This document shows positions 22,345 to 36,760 of a DNA stretch of 64,000 nucleotides, piece after piece (position 1 is the stretch's first letter; the number at the start of each line of letters is the position of its first letter). The DNA lies in assembly GCA_033980235.1 (NCBI GenBank), contig CM067067.1:62001-126000 (forward strand), written 5' to 3'. The stretch comes from Diadema setosum. Its lineage: Eukaryota > Echinodermata > Echinoidea > Diadematoida > Diadematidae. The position numbers were made by a program, and so were the translations under genes. The notes under the pieces are model-generated. The model was not told the origin of the DNA. It saw only the letters and a list, made by a program, of their open reading frames with translations, and made no database searches.

Positions 22345-25300
22345 CTTTATTATATATGTTGACAAATTCACTCTAATAGTTGGCAATTATCTTTCAATCA
22401 TTTATTGATGATCAGGGACACTTCCGTTCCTGTTACTTCGGCGATGTCATTTCTATTGAGCATGTGTATCTATATGCACGTTTCGTGGTTATTACGCATA
22501 AAAATATGCGTTCATTCGATACCTTTACTTGCAATAATGCGAATCTACGCGTTCTATACGTATACATGTATTTAAACACAATAGGGCGGTTTTTTGATGC
22601 ACAAATAATAATCTATCGTGCGTATAAGGTCTTTCACGATTTTTTAGAGACTATAAAAGCTCACATTATCCTAATGAATCATGTAAACATTTAAGACATC
22701 AAGCCAGATACAGATAGGTCCAGTAGGTCTATCATTTCCTGTTGACCAGGTTCATTTACATCGGTATATATACATCCGAACACAAACAGGCTTTCTAGCG
22801 GTTTTATAAGAGAAGCATACACGCATTTATTCATTGCCTTTTGCTGTTGCACACCGAATGTCTGCCTTTTGAAATGAATATGCAAGTTTTCCATTACAAA
22901 AGGGATCTGCCACATTAATTTCTTTCTAACCCTAACCCTAGCCCTAACCCTAACCCTAACACTTTTCAACAGCAAAAGATATAGAAATGCGTATATGCTT
23001 TAGAGTGAATTACAGTCAACACTATACAAAGCATTTTTGGTAACTATATAGGCCACAATGTCATAACCCCCCCCCCCCCCCCCCCCGCCGCCGCCTCGCC
23101 CAGGGACACTTTCCATTCCTGTTACTTTCGGCGATGTCATATTTTCTATTGAGCATGTGTATACACACGTTTGGTGGTTATTACGCATATGCGTTCATTC
23201 GATACCTTTACTTGCAATAATGCGAATCTACGCGTTCTGTATGGTATTTGCATTTAAACTCAGGAGGGCGGTGTTTTGATGCACAAATAATAATCTATTG
23301 TGCGTACTAAGGTCTATACGATTTTTTAGAGACTATAAAAGCTAACATTATCCTAACGAATCATGTAAACATTTAAGACATCAAGCCAAATACAGATAGG
23401 TCCAGTAAGTCTATCATTCCCTGTTGACCAGGTTTATTTACATCGGTATATACATCCGAACACAAACAGGCTTTCTAGCGGTTTTATAAGAGAAGCATAA
23501 TACGCATTTATTCATTGTCTTTTGCTGTTGCACACCGAATGTCTGCCTTTTGAAATGAATATGCAAGTATTCCATTACAAAAGGGATCTGCCACATTAAT
23601 ATCTTTCCAACCCTAACCCTAACCCTAGCCCTAGCCCTAGCCCTAACCCTAATCCTTTACAACAGCAAAATATAATAAATGGCCTTTATGAGTTAAGTTA
23701 GAAAATAATGCATTTTAGTGTTGACAAATTCACTTTAATAGATGGCAATGATATTTCAGTCATTTATTACCGATCCAGGGACATTTTCCATTCTTGTAAC
23801 TTCGGCGATGTCATTTCTATTGATTGTGTATCTACACGTTTTGATTGTAACTACGCATATTTATGCGTTCATTTGATACCTTTACTTGCGATAATGCGAA
23901 TCGACGCGTTCTGTGTTTACATGTATTTAGACACAAGAGGGCGGTTATTTTTTTATGCACAAAATTAATCATCTATCGTGCGTACTATAGATGTTTCGCG
24001 ATTTTTTAGAGACTACCACAAAAGCTCACATTATGCTAATGAATCATGTAAACATTTAAGATATCAAGCCAGATACAGATAGGCCCAGTAGGACTATCAT
24101 TCCCTGTTGACCAGGTTTATTTACATCGGTATATACATCCGAAAACAAACAGGCTTTCTAGCGGTTTTATAAGAGAAGCATATACGCATTTATTCATTGT
24201 CTTTTGCTGTTGCACACCGAATGTCTGCCTTTTGAAAAGAATATGCAAGTATTCCATTAGAAAAGGGATTAGCCACATTAATATCTTTCCAACCCTAACC
24301 CTAACCCTAACCCTAGCCCTAGCCGTAGCCCTAGCCCTAACCCTAATCTGTTACATAATGGCCTATATGAGTTAAGTTGGCAAATAATGCTTTTTAGTGT
24401 TGACAAATCCACTTTAATAGATGGCAATTATATTTCAGTCATTTATTACTGATCCAGGGACATTTTCCATTCTTGTAACTTCGGCGATGTCATTTCTATT
24501 GATCGTGTGTATCTTCACGTTTTGATTGTAACTACGCATATTTATGCGTTCATTTGATACCTTTACTTGCGATAATGCGAATCGACGCGTTCTGTGTTTA
24601 CATGTATTTAGACACAAGAGGGCGGTTATTTTTTATGCACAAAATTAATCATCTATCGTGCGTACTATAGATGTTTCGCGATTTTTTAGAGACTACAAAA
24701 GCTCACATTATGCTAATGAATCATGTAAACATTTAAGACATCAAGCCAGATACAGATAGGTCCAGTAGGTCTATCATTCCCTGTTGACCAGGTTTATTTA
24801 CATCAGTATATACATCCGAACACAAACAGGCTTTCTAGCGGTTTTATAAGAGAAGCATACACGCATTTATCCATTGTCTTTTGCTGGTGTACACTGAATG
24901 TCTGCCTTTTGAAATGAATATGCAAGTATTCCATTACAAAAGGGATCTGCCACATTAATTTCTTTCTAACCCTTACCCTAACCCTTAACCCTAACCCTTT
25001 TCAACAGCAAAAGATAATAAATGCGTATATGCTTTATAGTGAGTTACAGTCAACACTATAAGCATTTTTGGTAACTATATAGGCCACATAGCCCCCCCCC
25101 CCCCCCCCCCCCGCCGCCTCGCCCAGGGACACTACCCATTCCTTTTACTTCGGCGATGTCATTTCTATTGAGCATGTGTACCTACACGTTTGGTGGTTAA
25201 TACGCATAAATATGCGTTCATTCGATACTTTTACTTGCAATAATGCGAATCTACGCGTTCTATATAGTATTACGTATACATGATATATGTTACTCAGGAG

Positions 25301-28300
25301 GGCGGCTTTGTTGTTGTTGTTTTTTTTTTGTGTTTTTTTTGGGTTTTTTTTTTGGTGCACAAAATAATCTATTGTGCGTACTAGGGTCTTTTACGATTTT
25401 TGAGACTATAAAAGCTAACATTATCCTAATGAATCATGTAAACATTTAAGACATCAAGCCAGATACAGATAGGTCCAGTAGGTCTATCGTTCCCTGTTGA
25501 CCAGGTTATTTACATCGGTATATACATCCGAACACAAACAGGCTTTCTAGCGGTTTTATAAGAGAAGCATATACGCATTTATTCATTGTCTTTTGCTGTT
25601 GCACACCGAATGTCTGCCTTTTGAAATGAATATGCAAGTATTCCATTAGAAAAGGGATTAGCCACATTAAAATTTTTCTAACCCTAACCCTAACCCTAAC
25701 CCTAACCCTAATCCTTTACAACAGCAAAATAAAATGCTTTTTAGTGTTGACAAATTCACTTTAATAGATGGCAATTATATTTCAGTCATTTATTACTGAT
25801 CCAGGGACATTTTCCATTTCTGTAACTTCGGCGATGTCATTTCTATTGATCATGTGTATCTACACGTTGTGATTGTAGCTACGCATATTAATGCGTTCAT
25901 ACCTTTACTAACTTGCGATAATGCGAATCGACGCGTTCTGTGTTTACATGTATTTAGACACAAGAGGGCGGTTATTTTTTTTATGCACAAAATTAATCAT
26001 CTATCGTGCGTACTATAGATGTTTCGAGATTTTTTAGAGACTACAAAAGCTCACATTATGCTAATGAATCATGTAAACATTTAAGACATCAAGCCAGATA
26101 CAGATAGGTCCAGTAGGTCTATCATTCCCTGTTGACCATGTTTATTTACATCAGTATATACATCCGAACACAAACAGGCTTTCTAGCGGTTTTATAAGAG
26201 AAGCATATACGCATTTATTCATTGTCTTTTGCTGTTGCACACCGAATGTCTGCCTTTTGAAATGAATATGCAAGTATTCCATTAGAAAAGGGATTAGCCA
26301 CATTAAAATTTTTCTAACCCTAACCCTAACCCTAACCCTAGCCCTAACCCTAATCCTTTACAACAGCAAAATAAAATGCTTTTAGTGTTGACAAATTCAC
26401 TTTAATAGATGGCAATTATATTTCAGTCATTTATTACTGATCCAGGGACATTTTCCATTTCTGTAACTTCGGCGATGTCATTTCTATTGATCATGTGTAT
26501 CTACACGTTGTGATTGTAGCTACGCATATTAATGCGTTCATACCTTTACTAACTTGCGATAATGCGAATCGACGCGTTCTGTGTTTACATGTATTTAGAC
26601 ACAAGAGGGCGGTTATTTTTTTATGCACAAAATTAATCATCTATCGTGCGTACTATAGATGTTTCGAGATTTTTTAGAGACTACAAAAGCTCACATTATG
26701 CTAATGAATCATGTAAACATTTAAGACATCAAGCCAGATACAGATAGGTCCAGTAGGTCTATCATTCCCTGTTGACCATGTTTATTTACATCAGTATATA
26801 CATCCGAACACAAACAGGCTTCTAGCGGTTTTATAAGAGAAGCATACACGCATTTATCCATTGTCTTTTGCTGTTGTACACCGAATTCTGCCTTTTGAAA
26901 ATGAATATGCAAGTATTCCATTACAAAAGGGATCTGCCACATTAATTTCTTTCTAACCCTAACCCTAACCCTAACCCTAGCCCTAACCCTAATCCTTTAC
27001 AACAGCAAAATGAAATGCTTTTTAGTGTTGACAAATTCACTTTAATAGATGGCAATTATATTTCAGTCATTTATTACTGATCCAGGGACATTTTCCATTT
27101 CTGTAACTTCGGCGATGTCATTTCTATTGATCATGTGTACCTACACGTTGTGATTGTAGCTACGCATATTAATGCGTTCATACCTTCACTAACTTGCGAT
27201 AATGCGAATCGACGCGTTCTGTGTTTATTATGCTATTGTATAGACACAAGAGGGCGGTTATTTTTTTTATGCACAAAATTAATCATCTATCGTGCGTATA
27301 AATTTCGCGATTTTTTAGAGACTATAAAAGCTCACATTATGAAATGAATCATGTAAACATTTAAGACATCAAGCCAGATACAGATCAGGTCTATCATTCC
27401 CTGTTGACAAGGTTTATTTACATGTATATACATCCGAAGACAAACAGGCTTTCTAGCGGTTTTATATCAGAAGCATATACGCATTTATTCATTGTCTTTT
27501 GCTGTTGCACACCGAATGTCTGCCTTTTGAAATGAATATGCAAGTATTCCATTAGAAAAGGGATTAGCCACATTAATATCTTTCTAACCCTAACCCTAAC
27601 CCTAACCCTAACCCTAATCCTTTACAACAGCAAAATAAAATGCTTTTTAGTGTTGACAAATTCACTTTAATAGATGGCAATTATATTTCAGTCATTTATT
27701 ACTGATCCAGGGACATTTTCCATTTCTGTAACTTCGGCGATGTCATTTCTATTGATCATGACATTGTGTACCTACACGTTGTGATTGTAGCTACGCATAT
27801 TAATGCGTTCATACCTTCACTAACTTGCGATAATGCGAACCGACGCGTTCTGTGTCTATATGCTATTGTATAGACACAAGAGGGCGGTTATTTTTTTTAT
27901 GCACAAAATTAATCATCTATCGTGCGTATAAATTTCGCGATTTTTTAGAGACTATAAAAGCTCACATTATGAAATGAATCATGTAAACATTTAAGACATC
28001 AAGCCAGATACAGATCAGGTCTATCATTCCCTGTTGACAAGGTTTATTTACATGTATATACATCCGAAGACAAACAGGCTTTCTAGCGGTTTTATAAGAG
28101 AAGCATATACGCATTTATTCATTGTCTTTTGCTGTTGCACACCGAATGTCTGCCTTTTGAAATGAATATGCAAGTATTCCATTACAAAAGGGATTTGCCA
28201 CATTAATATCTTTCTAATCCTAACCCTAACCCTAGCCCTAGCCCTAGCCCTAACCCTAATCCTTTACACCAGCAAAATATAATAAAATTATGGCCTATAT

Positions 28301-28330
28301 GAGTCAAGTTACCAAATTATGGATTTTAGT
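22345..28330. repeat. Macrosatellite, 630-710-bp unit, each unit with a (CCCTAA)n block
   Basis: Nine units share the order GTTGACAAATTCAC, CTTCGGCGATGTCATTTCTA, GAGGGCGG, GACATCAAGCCAGATACAGA, GTCTGCCTTTTGAAATGAA and ACATTAAT, then a telomere-type block and ACAGCAAAA. The blocks lie near 22927-22960, 23609-23652, 24291-24347, 24967-24998, 25679-25711, 26314-26353, 26953-26992, 27584-27618 and 28214-28260. All have CCCTAA on the plus strand, with CCCTAG variants. Unit spacing is about 630-710 bp. Long C-runs at 23067-23085 and 25090-25112 mark two units. Open frames repeat with the unit; no gene. Confidence 0.93.
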
Positions 28331-31240
28331 GTTGACAAATTCACTCTAATAGATGGCAATTACATTTCAATCAGTTATTACTGATCCAGGGACATTTTCC
28401 ATTCCTGTAACTTCGGCGATGTCATTTCTATTGATCATGTGTATCTACACGTTGTGATTGTAACTACTTGTACGCATATTTATGCATTCATTTGATACCT
28501 TTACTTGCAATAATGCGAATCGACACGTTCTGCGTTTACATGTATTTAGACACAAGAGGGCGGTTATTATTATTTTTTTGATGCACAATCATCTATGATG
28601 CACAATCTTTCGCGATTTTCTAGAGACTATAAAAGCTCACATTATCCTAATGAATCCTGTATAAATTTAAGATATCAAGCCAGATACAGATAGGTCCAGT
28701 AGGTCTATCATTCCCTATTGACCAGGTTTATTTACATCAGTATATACATTCGAACACAAACAGGCTTTCTATAGCGGTTTTATAAGAGAAGCATAACGCA
28801 TTTTATTCATTGTCTTTTGCTGTTGTAAACCGAATGTCTGCCTTTTGAAATGAATATACGAGTATTCCATTACGAAAAGTTTCTGGCCGGCAGTTTCCAA
28901 TTCAAAGTGGTACAAAAACAGATGTCATCAAGGAAGTATTGCCACATTAATTTTTCTGGATGGCCCATTCTTAGCATCAATCTCCATAAAATCATAATTC
29001 GCTCAGCAAAAAAATATTCCAGAAGCACGTGTATTTTATTCTACATAGGGACCGAAACGCTCTTGTCCGTGTTAAGGGTGGGGCGGGAGGGGGGGGGGGG
29101 GGGCGATGTATGTGGCCTATATGTTTTTAGTTACCAAAAATGCTTTATAGTGTTGACAATAATGCACTCTGAATCAGGGACACTTTAAATTTCTGTTACT
29201 TCGGCGATGTCATTTCTATCGAGCATGTGTATCTACACGTTTTGATGATTATTACGCATATTCATGCGTTCATTCGATACCGTTACTTGCAATATTGCAA
29301 ACATACGCGTTCTATACATTAAACACAAGTGGGCGGTTATTCGATGCACAAAAATTTAATAATAATCTATCGTGCGTACTATAGATCTTTCACGATTTTT
29401 AGACACTATAAAAGCTCATGATATCGCAATGAATAGTGTAAACATTTAAGACATCAAGCCAGGTACAGGGAGGTCTACTAGGTCTATTATTCACTGCTGA
29501 CCAGGCTTATTCACATTGGTACATGTATATTTATCAGAACACAAGCAGGCTTTCTAGTGGTTATAAGAGACATAAATATGATTATATTCAATATCTTCTG
29601 CTGCTGTAAGCCGTATGTCCGCTTTTTGGAGTGTATATTCCATTACGAAAGGATTCTGCACCGGCAGTTTCCATTCAAAGTGGTAGAAAAACAGATGTTA
29701 TCAAGAAATTATTGCCTCATTAATGTCTTTCAGTGGCCTATTCTGAGCATCAATCTTCACACAATCATATTTCGCTCAGCAAAAATTATTCCAGAGGTAG
29801 CTTATTTAGGGACCGGAACGTTCTTGTCTGTGTTAAGGGAGGGAGGGAGATGTTGTGGCCTTTCGTGTTAGAAGTTAGCAAATAATGCGTTATATTGTTG
29901 ACAAATTCACTCTAATAGATGGCAATAATCTTTCAATCACGTTTACTATATTAGGGATACTTCCCATTTCTGTACTACTGCGATGTAATTTCTGGCGAGT
30001 ACAATGTATGTTAATTCACACGTTTTGGTGGTTAATAAGCATATTGGTTCATTCGATACCTTTACTGGAAATAATGCGAATGTACGCGTTCTGCGTATAT
30101 TTAAACAGAAGAGGGCGGTTATTCGATGCGCAGATAATCATTAATTACGCGTACTACAGATCTTTCATGATTCTGTAGAGAGTATAAAGGGTCACATTAA
30201 TGTTTACAAGATTATTAGGATTATGTGAGCCTTTAAAATGCTTCAAAATCTCCCACTACAGAACGATGGCGAGCTGCTTTTTTTTTTTTCCTTCTATACA
30301 GTGCGTATAAGAGCCATTTTTATTGGTACATGACAAGTGTTATATTAAGGTTAGCAACTAATGCTTTATAGTGTTTACAAATTTACTCAAATAGCTAGCA
30401 ATTATCCCTCACTCATTTATTACTGAATCAGAGACACTTCCCATCCCTGTTACTATAACTGCGATGTCAGTTCTATTGAGCATGTGTACCCACACGTTTT
30501 GGTGTTTATCACGCATAATACGCGTTCATTCGATACCTTTGATGGTTACAATGCGAATGTATGCGTTTTACGTACGTTCTAACAAAAGTGGGTGGTTCTT
30601 CGACGAACAGAATACAGTTTGTAACCTATAAAACGTGCAAACAATAGAACTTTCATGATCGTCTTAATAGTAATATTTGCCTACATAATCGTGATGGATT
30701 TCATGAACACTTTAGACATCGTAGGTGTTTCACACTCAGTTGAGCATATTTATTCACATTATCCATTCAAACTGTGGTGGTTACAACGGAAATAAATGCA
30801 TTCTTTATTACCTTTTCTGGTTATGATGCGAATATACGGGCTTCACGTACATATCTAAACACAAGTGGACGTTAATTCAATGCAGACGTTTTTGTTTTTT
30901 GTTTTTTAATTTAACGTCATACGATATATTTTTCACGATCATCATACAATAGTGGGGAAAAAACATATAGGCCAATAGAATCATAATGGAACTTGGAACT
31001 TAGAAATCACGCAAGGCACAGATAGGCCGAATCCGTCTTGCACTATAATGAAGCATGTTTGTTCATGTTTATGCACACTTTGTCTTGGTTGTAATCCAAA
31101 TATACGCATTAATTCACTTCGTTGTGATGATTACAGCGAGAATGCATGCGTCTGAAATGCATAAAGAACCAATACAAGATTCGTAGGTGATATCTAATGT
31201 TACGTTTAGACCAATCTAAAATTGTCAACATAATAATAAA
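28331..31240. repeat. Older, degenerate macrosatellite units without the telomeric block
   Basis: The unit's landmarks continue: GATGTCATTTCTAT near 28418 and 29204, GATACCTTTACT-type words, 'GAGGGCGG' or 'GTGGGCGG', and GACATCAAGCCAG near 29449. Divergence increases to the right until only traces remain near 31.1 kb. At the place of the telomere block these units instead have about 55 bp including CATTCTTAGCATCAATCT (28967-28984) or CTATTCTGAGCATCAATCTT. Confidence 0.8.
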
Positions 31241-34200
31241 CACTACCATCCATGATTCATTTTCACGTCGCTACCCTGCTTTGGACTTTCCAGGAATCCT
31301 TAGATATTTATCAGTACCTGGGGATGGACTCGTCAAAACATCATTTTGGTACTAATGTGACGTAGAATACACAGCGCGATAAAATGAAATGCTTAAAATA
31401 TCATTATGTACACGAGGTACATTATTTTATTATCACTTTATGTTGACTTATATGTTTCAGTTTAAATATGGACACTTTCATCCAAATTAAAAAAAAAAAG
31501 TATTTGAATATGATCAAACATGTAATTACAATCTGACTAAAATGTAATTTATGTTATGAAAGAAGTGTTATGCATATCACAATAACAGAGAAAACTAATT
31601 ATAAGTGCACATTCTATTATATCATCGTACTGAAAATGTTCACTCTGTAACCATTTATTATCATCATACATATTACATGATATCATAGTTACACTGTGTA
31701 ATAATATCAAATTATAAAAACGACATACTTCTTTTTCTTCTCTTTACCGACAATGTCAATGTACATGACCGTATAGGACCTACTCTTGTTAGAAAAGAGA
31801 AAGATATGATTTTACGAATACATGTATCTATCATGTTACACCGATAATGATTTCTCAATTACTCTTAATCATTTCATGGAAGCTGGAAATATGCAGATGT
31901 CAGTTGAAATCAGTACTGTCTAAAGAAACCAGTTAAATGGAAGGAGTGACAAAGCATTGAAACAAAATCATTCATAACGCAGTCATAGGATTATGCCTCA
32001 TTCACTTTGTCAAAACGTCGGGAAGAACCTCAAACATTAAGCACTTCAAATTCTGTCATTCGGAAGTTGTGCATAACTTTATGATCAGCTTAAAGAAAAA
32101 TACCTGGTATCCCAGAGTACGTAGTCTCCGTTTTATATAGGGCTACAGTTGTAACATACACCTTTACCGGTACGTATAAAATGCAATATATCAGAATATA
32201 TTCATGACCGTAATTTCATGTTCACCCGTCTGCTTATAATAAACGCCTAGTTGCAATAAGCATATATAACAACGCAAAGGATTGCATGGAACTTAATAAT
32301 AAACGCGTACGGCAGGCTGTCATACGAGATGTATACATGAATACTTTAGCCATAATTTTTTTAAATAAAATTTCATAGAGCAATTGAATATCAAAAAAGC
32401 TGAAACAATACGAAGAGTATTCAGTGATTCAAGCGGTATATTATCAACGCCTTTTCAGCTGCATGAGGATTTGTATAGCCATTCTAATTGTTCTTGAATT
32501 TCTAATGTATAGGCTTAGCAAAATGTGGAAAGGTTACAAATTCGAAAAGGACTTACTTGACTAGGGACAAAACAATCGAAACACATAATAGAAGCTAAAT
32601 ATTCACTATTTCATCTCAGAAAATGTAGGACTCTGACAGGAAACATAGATACAATTGTATTGTGGTCAATAGAAATAGGTAAAAGTTGTTTATCACACAT
32701 TTTCAGCTTAGAGGAGAAATATAATACATCACCACTACCAGAATGGACAGTTGGTTTTCTTCTAAAAATGACCACTTAGACATACTGTGCATACATTAAC
32801 AGACATTCACCAGAAGAAAATATGCAACAACAAAAAAAATACAGTCTGTCTAAAAAACAAATAAACAAAAACAAAAAACAGAAAAAAAAAACCCAGAAAG
32901 ACACCAAGGTAATTTGGTTTTCTGAACCAGGACGGGGACTTTCAGCGACACAGGGTTTGAGAACAAGTGAATAGTAATAATGATAATACTAAACCCAATA
33001 GAATACTCCGATAAAAGTTGTAAAACTGCTGCACCCATGTCCTTGTTTTCATGACATCATTTACACGAAATAGCTTTGAACAAAAGGTGTCGACAATAAT
33101 TGAAAGTATTTGTATGAGATTGGGTGTGTATGCTCTATTGGTTTCCGTTGTTCACAGACCCGCTGGCCGGAACGTTCCCCTCTCTGTTTTGAAAAGTCCA
33201 TAAAAAAAAACAAGCGTGGAATTCTTGTTGTTGCGCATGCCATAAAGTGTAGCAGACGGTTGTGCCAGTGTCAGTAAGTATGTCGAGTGAGGGTCTCGAA
33301 CGTGGACACCAAAGCCTGGAAGATAAATGAAAGAGAAACGGTGAGAATATGAACGTTGTTTTTTTTTCTAATAACGCAAAGTAATAACGAAAATAAACTG
33401 CAACTTTGGGCTCGCTGCACGAGTACTCGACCCTGGGATCAACCCGATTTTGATAAATCTAACCAGACCAAGCAAAATAGTGAAAAATTAATTACACTTG
33501 AAAGAAAAGTCATGGACTTTTAATCTCTATAATATTTGGAAACTTTGATTTGTATTCTGCAAATGAGGACTCAGTAAGCTAATGATGACGTAAATCCACT
33601 TTTTTTTCTATTAAAAGTAAATTGAATCGGAAACATTTCAATTCTTTTAGATGTACATTAATAATCGCAAATGTCCATAAAATTAGCTACAGTGAACAGA
33701 GATATAAAAATTTATTACAATAATAGTTTATGTCTACATTTCTATTGACAGCTGAATGATATCTAAACGAACATTACGTTAAAAACAATTAAATTTCGTT
33801 GTAGTCATATCAAACGGTTGCATGTAAAGTAGGTATAAATTCCCATTCATAAAATTCACAGCACTACAAAAGTTCTGCATTTCTTCATATCTGATTTTAG
33901 GGAGGTTAACATAATTAGAACAAGGAAAAAAAAATAACAAAGACATCTATGCTTAACTTTATTTGAAATGGATTTGAATAGATAATTACAGAGTACTACA
34001 GTTTACACTAACTAATCATCAGTTGCTGGAAAGGGCGCAACCCAAATGAAACAGCGTTTTCATATCAAGGCGGAAAAAATATCAGAATATACGAAATGTG
34101 CAATTTCAAATATCTACATGACACTAAATTAGTAAGTATCCCAAGTAACACAAACACAAATTGATGAAGTTTCAGTAAAATATAGAATTCAGAACCAACA

Positions 34201-34440
34201 GAGAATTACTATTTGAATAATAAATTTCGAACAGTAAAAACAATGTAAAAAAAAACAAACTTACGTGTATAAGTAAATAACGGGTACAAGTTCGGCCGTA
34301 ACAGGAACAGTGACAGCAACTGTTCATGGCATCACAAATTAATAGCAAAACAAAAACCAAACCAAACAAAATAAAACAAGATTTTATAAAATAATCTGAC
34401 GAACGAAAAAAAAAAAAAAAAACAAGAAGAAAAAGCCACA
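31241..34440. other. AT-rich stretch, no gene seen
   Basis: Long AT-rich DNA with A-runs (for example 34408-34425). Open frames are short, low-complexity and without family signal. No repeat structure as clear as in the neighbouring parts was noticed. Confidence 0.45.
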
Positions 34441-34444
34441 AACA

Positions 34445-35900
34445 TTTGAACGTGCACTCCTGGGTAGCTGCTGCCCCGGCGTCAGAAGTTCGAAGGCGTT
34501 CGCTTTCAGCGGTTTCTCCGGGTATTGTTTTTTCGCTTTCAGTTCGTTATTCCGAATGTTCGTAAAATACGGGAAGGTTTGTTAATACAGAATAACGAAA
34601 CTCCAACGAAACGACTAACGAAACGACAATCGACCTTCGGAATAACAAACGCCACATACTAAAATTGTGTTCGAATGAAGCAAGCCTTTTCCACTTTCGA
34701 CCTAAGGAATGTAACTATCGGTATTCGCAATTTGCGTGTTTCGGAATAGCGAACCCTCGGAATAATAAACCTTTCGAAATTAACATCATCCGGAAACAGA
34801 GATCAATGAGATAATACAAAAAAAAAAGAATGATTGATCGCATAATTATCGTAACACGATAAAAATCAGATAAATGTCAACACCATTTGTTGAAAAAAGA
34901 GAACGAGATAAATTTCAACTCAACAAGTTCAAAACAAAAATACAACGAATTTCACCGCCATATTATGTTAATAAACTACGTAGTTATAGCGAAGTGATAA
35001 ATCATTTCACTTGGCTAATATTTTTTACGACCAGCCTTATTTTTTTTTTTTCATTGTTGACTTTTTTTTTTTAGTCGGGAAGATGTTCATCATCGTGGTA
35101 GAAACTGAAGGAAATAAAGCGGATCTTCTGTCTCACCAAGCGAGGTAAACACGAAAAAATAAATACTACTTTGCCAGACAAAGGTGAGACGAAGGCGTAA
35201 AACGTTTGAACGTGCACTCCTGGATAGCTGTTGCCCCGGCATCAGAAGTTCGAAGGCGTTAGCTTCCAGCGCTTTCTCCGGGTATTGTTTTTTTCGCTTT
35301 CAGTTCGTTATTCCGAATGTTCGTTATTTCAAAGGTTTTCCGAATGCTCGTTATCTCAAAGGTTCGCTTATTCCGGCTATTCATTAGCCGGAAAATAAGG
35401 GAAGGTTTGTTAATCTAGAATAACGAAACTCCAACGAAACGACTAACGAAACGACAATCGACCTTCGGAATAACAAACGCCACATACTAAAATTGTGTTC
35501 GAATGAAGCAAGCCTTTTCCACTTTCGACCTGAGGAATATAACTATCGGTATTCGCAATTTGCGTGTTTCGGAATAACGAACCCTCGGAATAATAAACCT
35601 TTCGAAATTAACATCACCCGGAAACAGAGATCAATGAGATATAATTATCGTAACACGATAAAAATCAGATAAACGTCAACACCATTTTGTTAAATAGAAA
35701 ACGAGATAAATTTCAACTCAACGCGTTCAAAACAAAAATACAACGAATTCCAACGTCATATTAAGTTAATAAACTAAGAAGTTATAGCCAAGAGATAAAT
35801 CATTTCACTTGGAGAACATTTTACGACCAGCCTTATTTTTTTTTTCATTGTTGACTTCTTCTTTTTTTTTTAGTCGGGAAGATGTTCATCATCGTGTAGA
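34445..35900. repeat. ~757-bp direct tandem duplication
   Basis: TTTGAACGTGCACTCCTGG at 34445 returns at 35202, and the copies stay alignable through CTCCAACGAAACGACTAACG (34601 and 35430) to the GTCGGGAAGATGTTCATCAT block (35076 and 35873). The second copy has an insertion near 35330-35390 and a deletion near 35640. Confidence 0.85.
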
Positions 35901-35904
35901 AACT

Positions 35905-36018
35905 GAAGGAAATAAAGCTGATCTCCTGTCTCACGAAGCAAAGTAAAAGAAAAAAATCATTTTGTCGCGTTTACCTCGCTTCGTGAGACAGAAGATCAGC
36001 TTTATTTCCTTCAGACTT
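35905..36018. repeat. Inverted repeat at the end of the duplication
   Basis: CTGAAGGAAATAAAGCTGAT (35905 on) is repeated as its reverse complement ending near 36014, together with CTCACGAAGC/GCTTCGTGAG. Arms are about 40 bp around an A/T-rich loop. Confidence 0.8.
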
Positions 36019-36760
36019 TTTTTTTTTTGTATGAAAAGGAGGTGCCGCAATTTAGTTTCAACGTTTGAGGAAACATGTATTAGCGGAAAAATGAGCAAAG
36101 AAAATGGGATTCTATCGTGATAGTGTCCGATTTTCTTTGCTCATTTACCACTGATAAAATATATTCATTTCTATGGTCAGTTTCCTTCTGTTTGCGTTTT
36201 AGAAAAAAAAATACAGATGTGTAACGATTTACTTGACGGACATAATAAAAACAGTTCTGACACCTCGTTTTCATAACTTTGAGAATCAATAATGAAGGAT
36301 AAATTCGGCAGACTGTTTGGAACAGCAATATACAAAGTGAATGGCTAATTAACAAGTGCAAAACGTCGGTAAATCGATGTAGAACAACAACGAATCAACA
36401 GGTCATTTATGTAACTGAGAGCCCGGACAATCTATATTACCAGACACTTATTTTATGTTGCCGTGAATTCCGTCCTCAGAGGCTGAAAAGCGAGCGAAAA
36501 GAAAAGGCAACAATTATTCACAAAGATCTTAACATTACGAGTGTAAAGAACTAAGTGAATCACTCTCTTCTGTTCCACTGCAAAATTAATATTGTGTTTC
36601 AATGCGACATTTTGCGCGGCGCAAAATCGCATTGCAGTTACGCGCGATACTTTCACTTAGGCGCCGTAGATGGCGCTAGACAATTTAACCGGAGGAGATC
36701 CGCCGGTCGGTGCGTTCGCGTTGAAACGTGTTTGCGTACGCGTTACCGATGCGCGGTTCT
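36019..36760. other. Right subterminal region of the 25-kb element
   Basis: No gene is supported. A GAGCAAAGAAAAT/ATTTTCTTTGCTC inverted pair lies at 36092-36146; a related AATGAGCAAAAAAT word occurs near 18390. From about 36600 the sequence becomes CpG-rich, with two ACGCGT words and AGATGGCGCT (36668-36677), the inverse of a word at the left end. Confidence 0.5.

Noticed and set aside
22927..28260. A true chromosome end, suggested by (CCCTAA)n
   Set aside because: Blocks are short (about 30-57 bp), interrupted and embedded in a larger repeat unit with unique sequence on both sides; they are interstitial.
22345..28330. CRISPR-like array, from regular repeats
   Set aside because: Units are 630-710 bp and similar throughout; there are no short repeats with unique spacers and no cas genes, and the DNA is eukaryotic.
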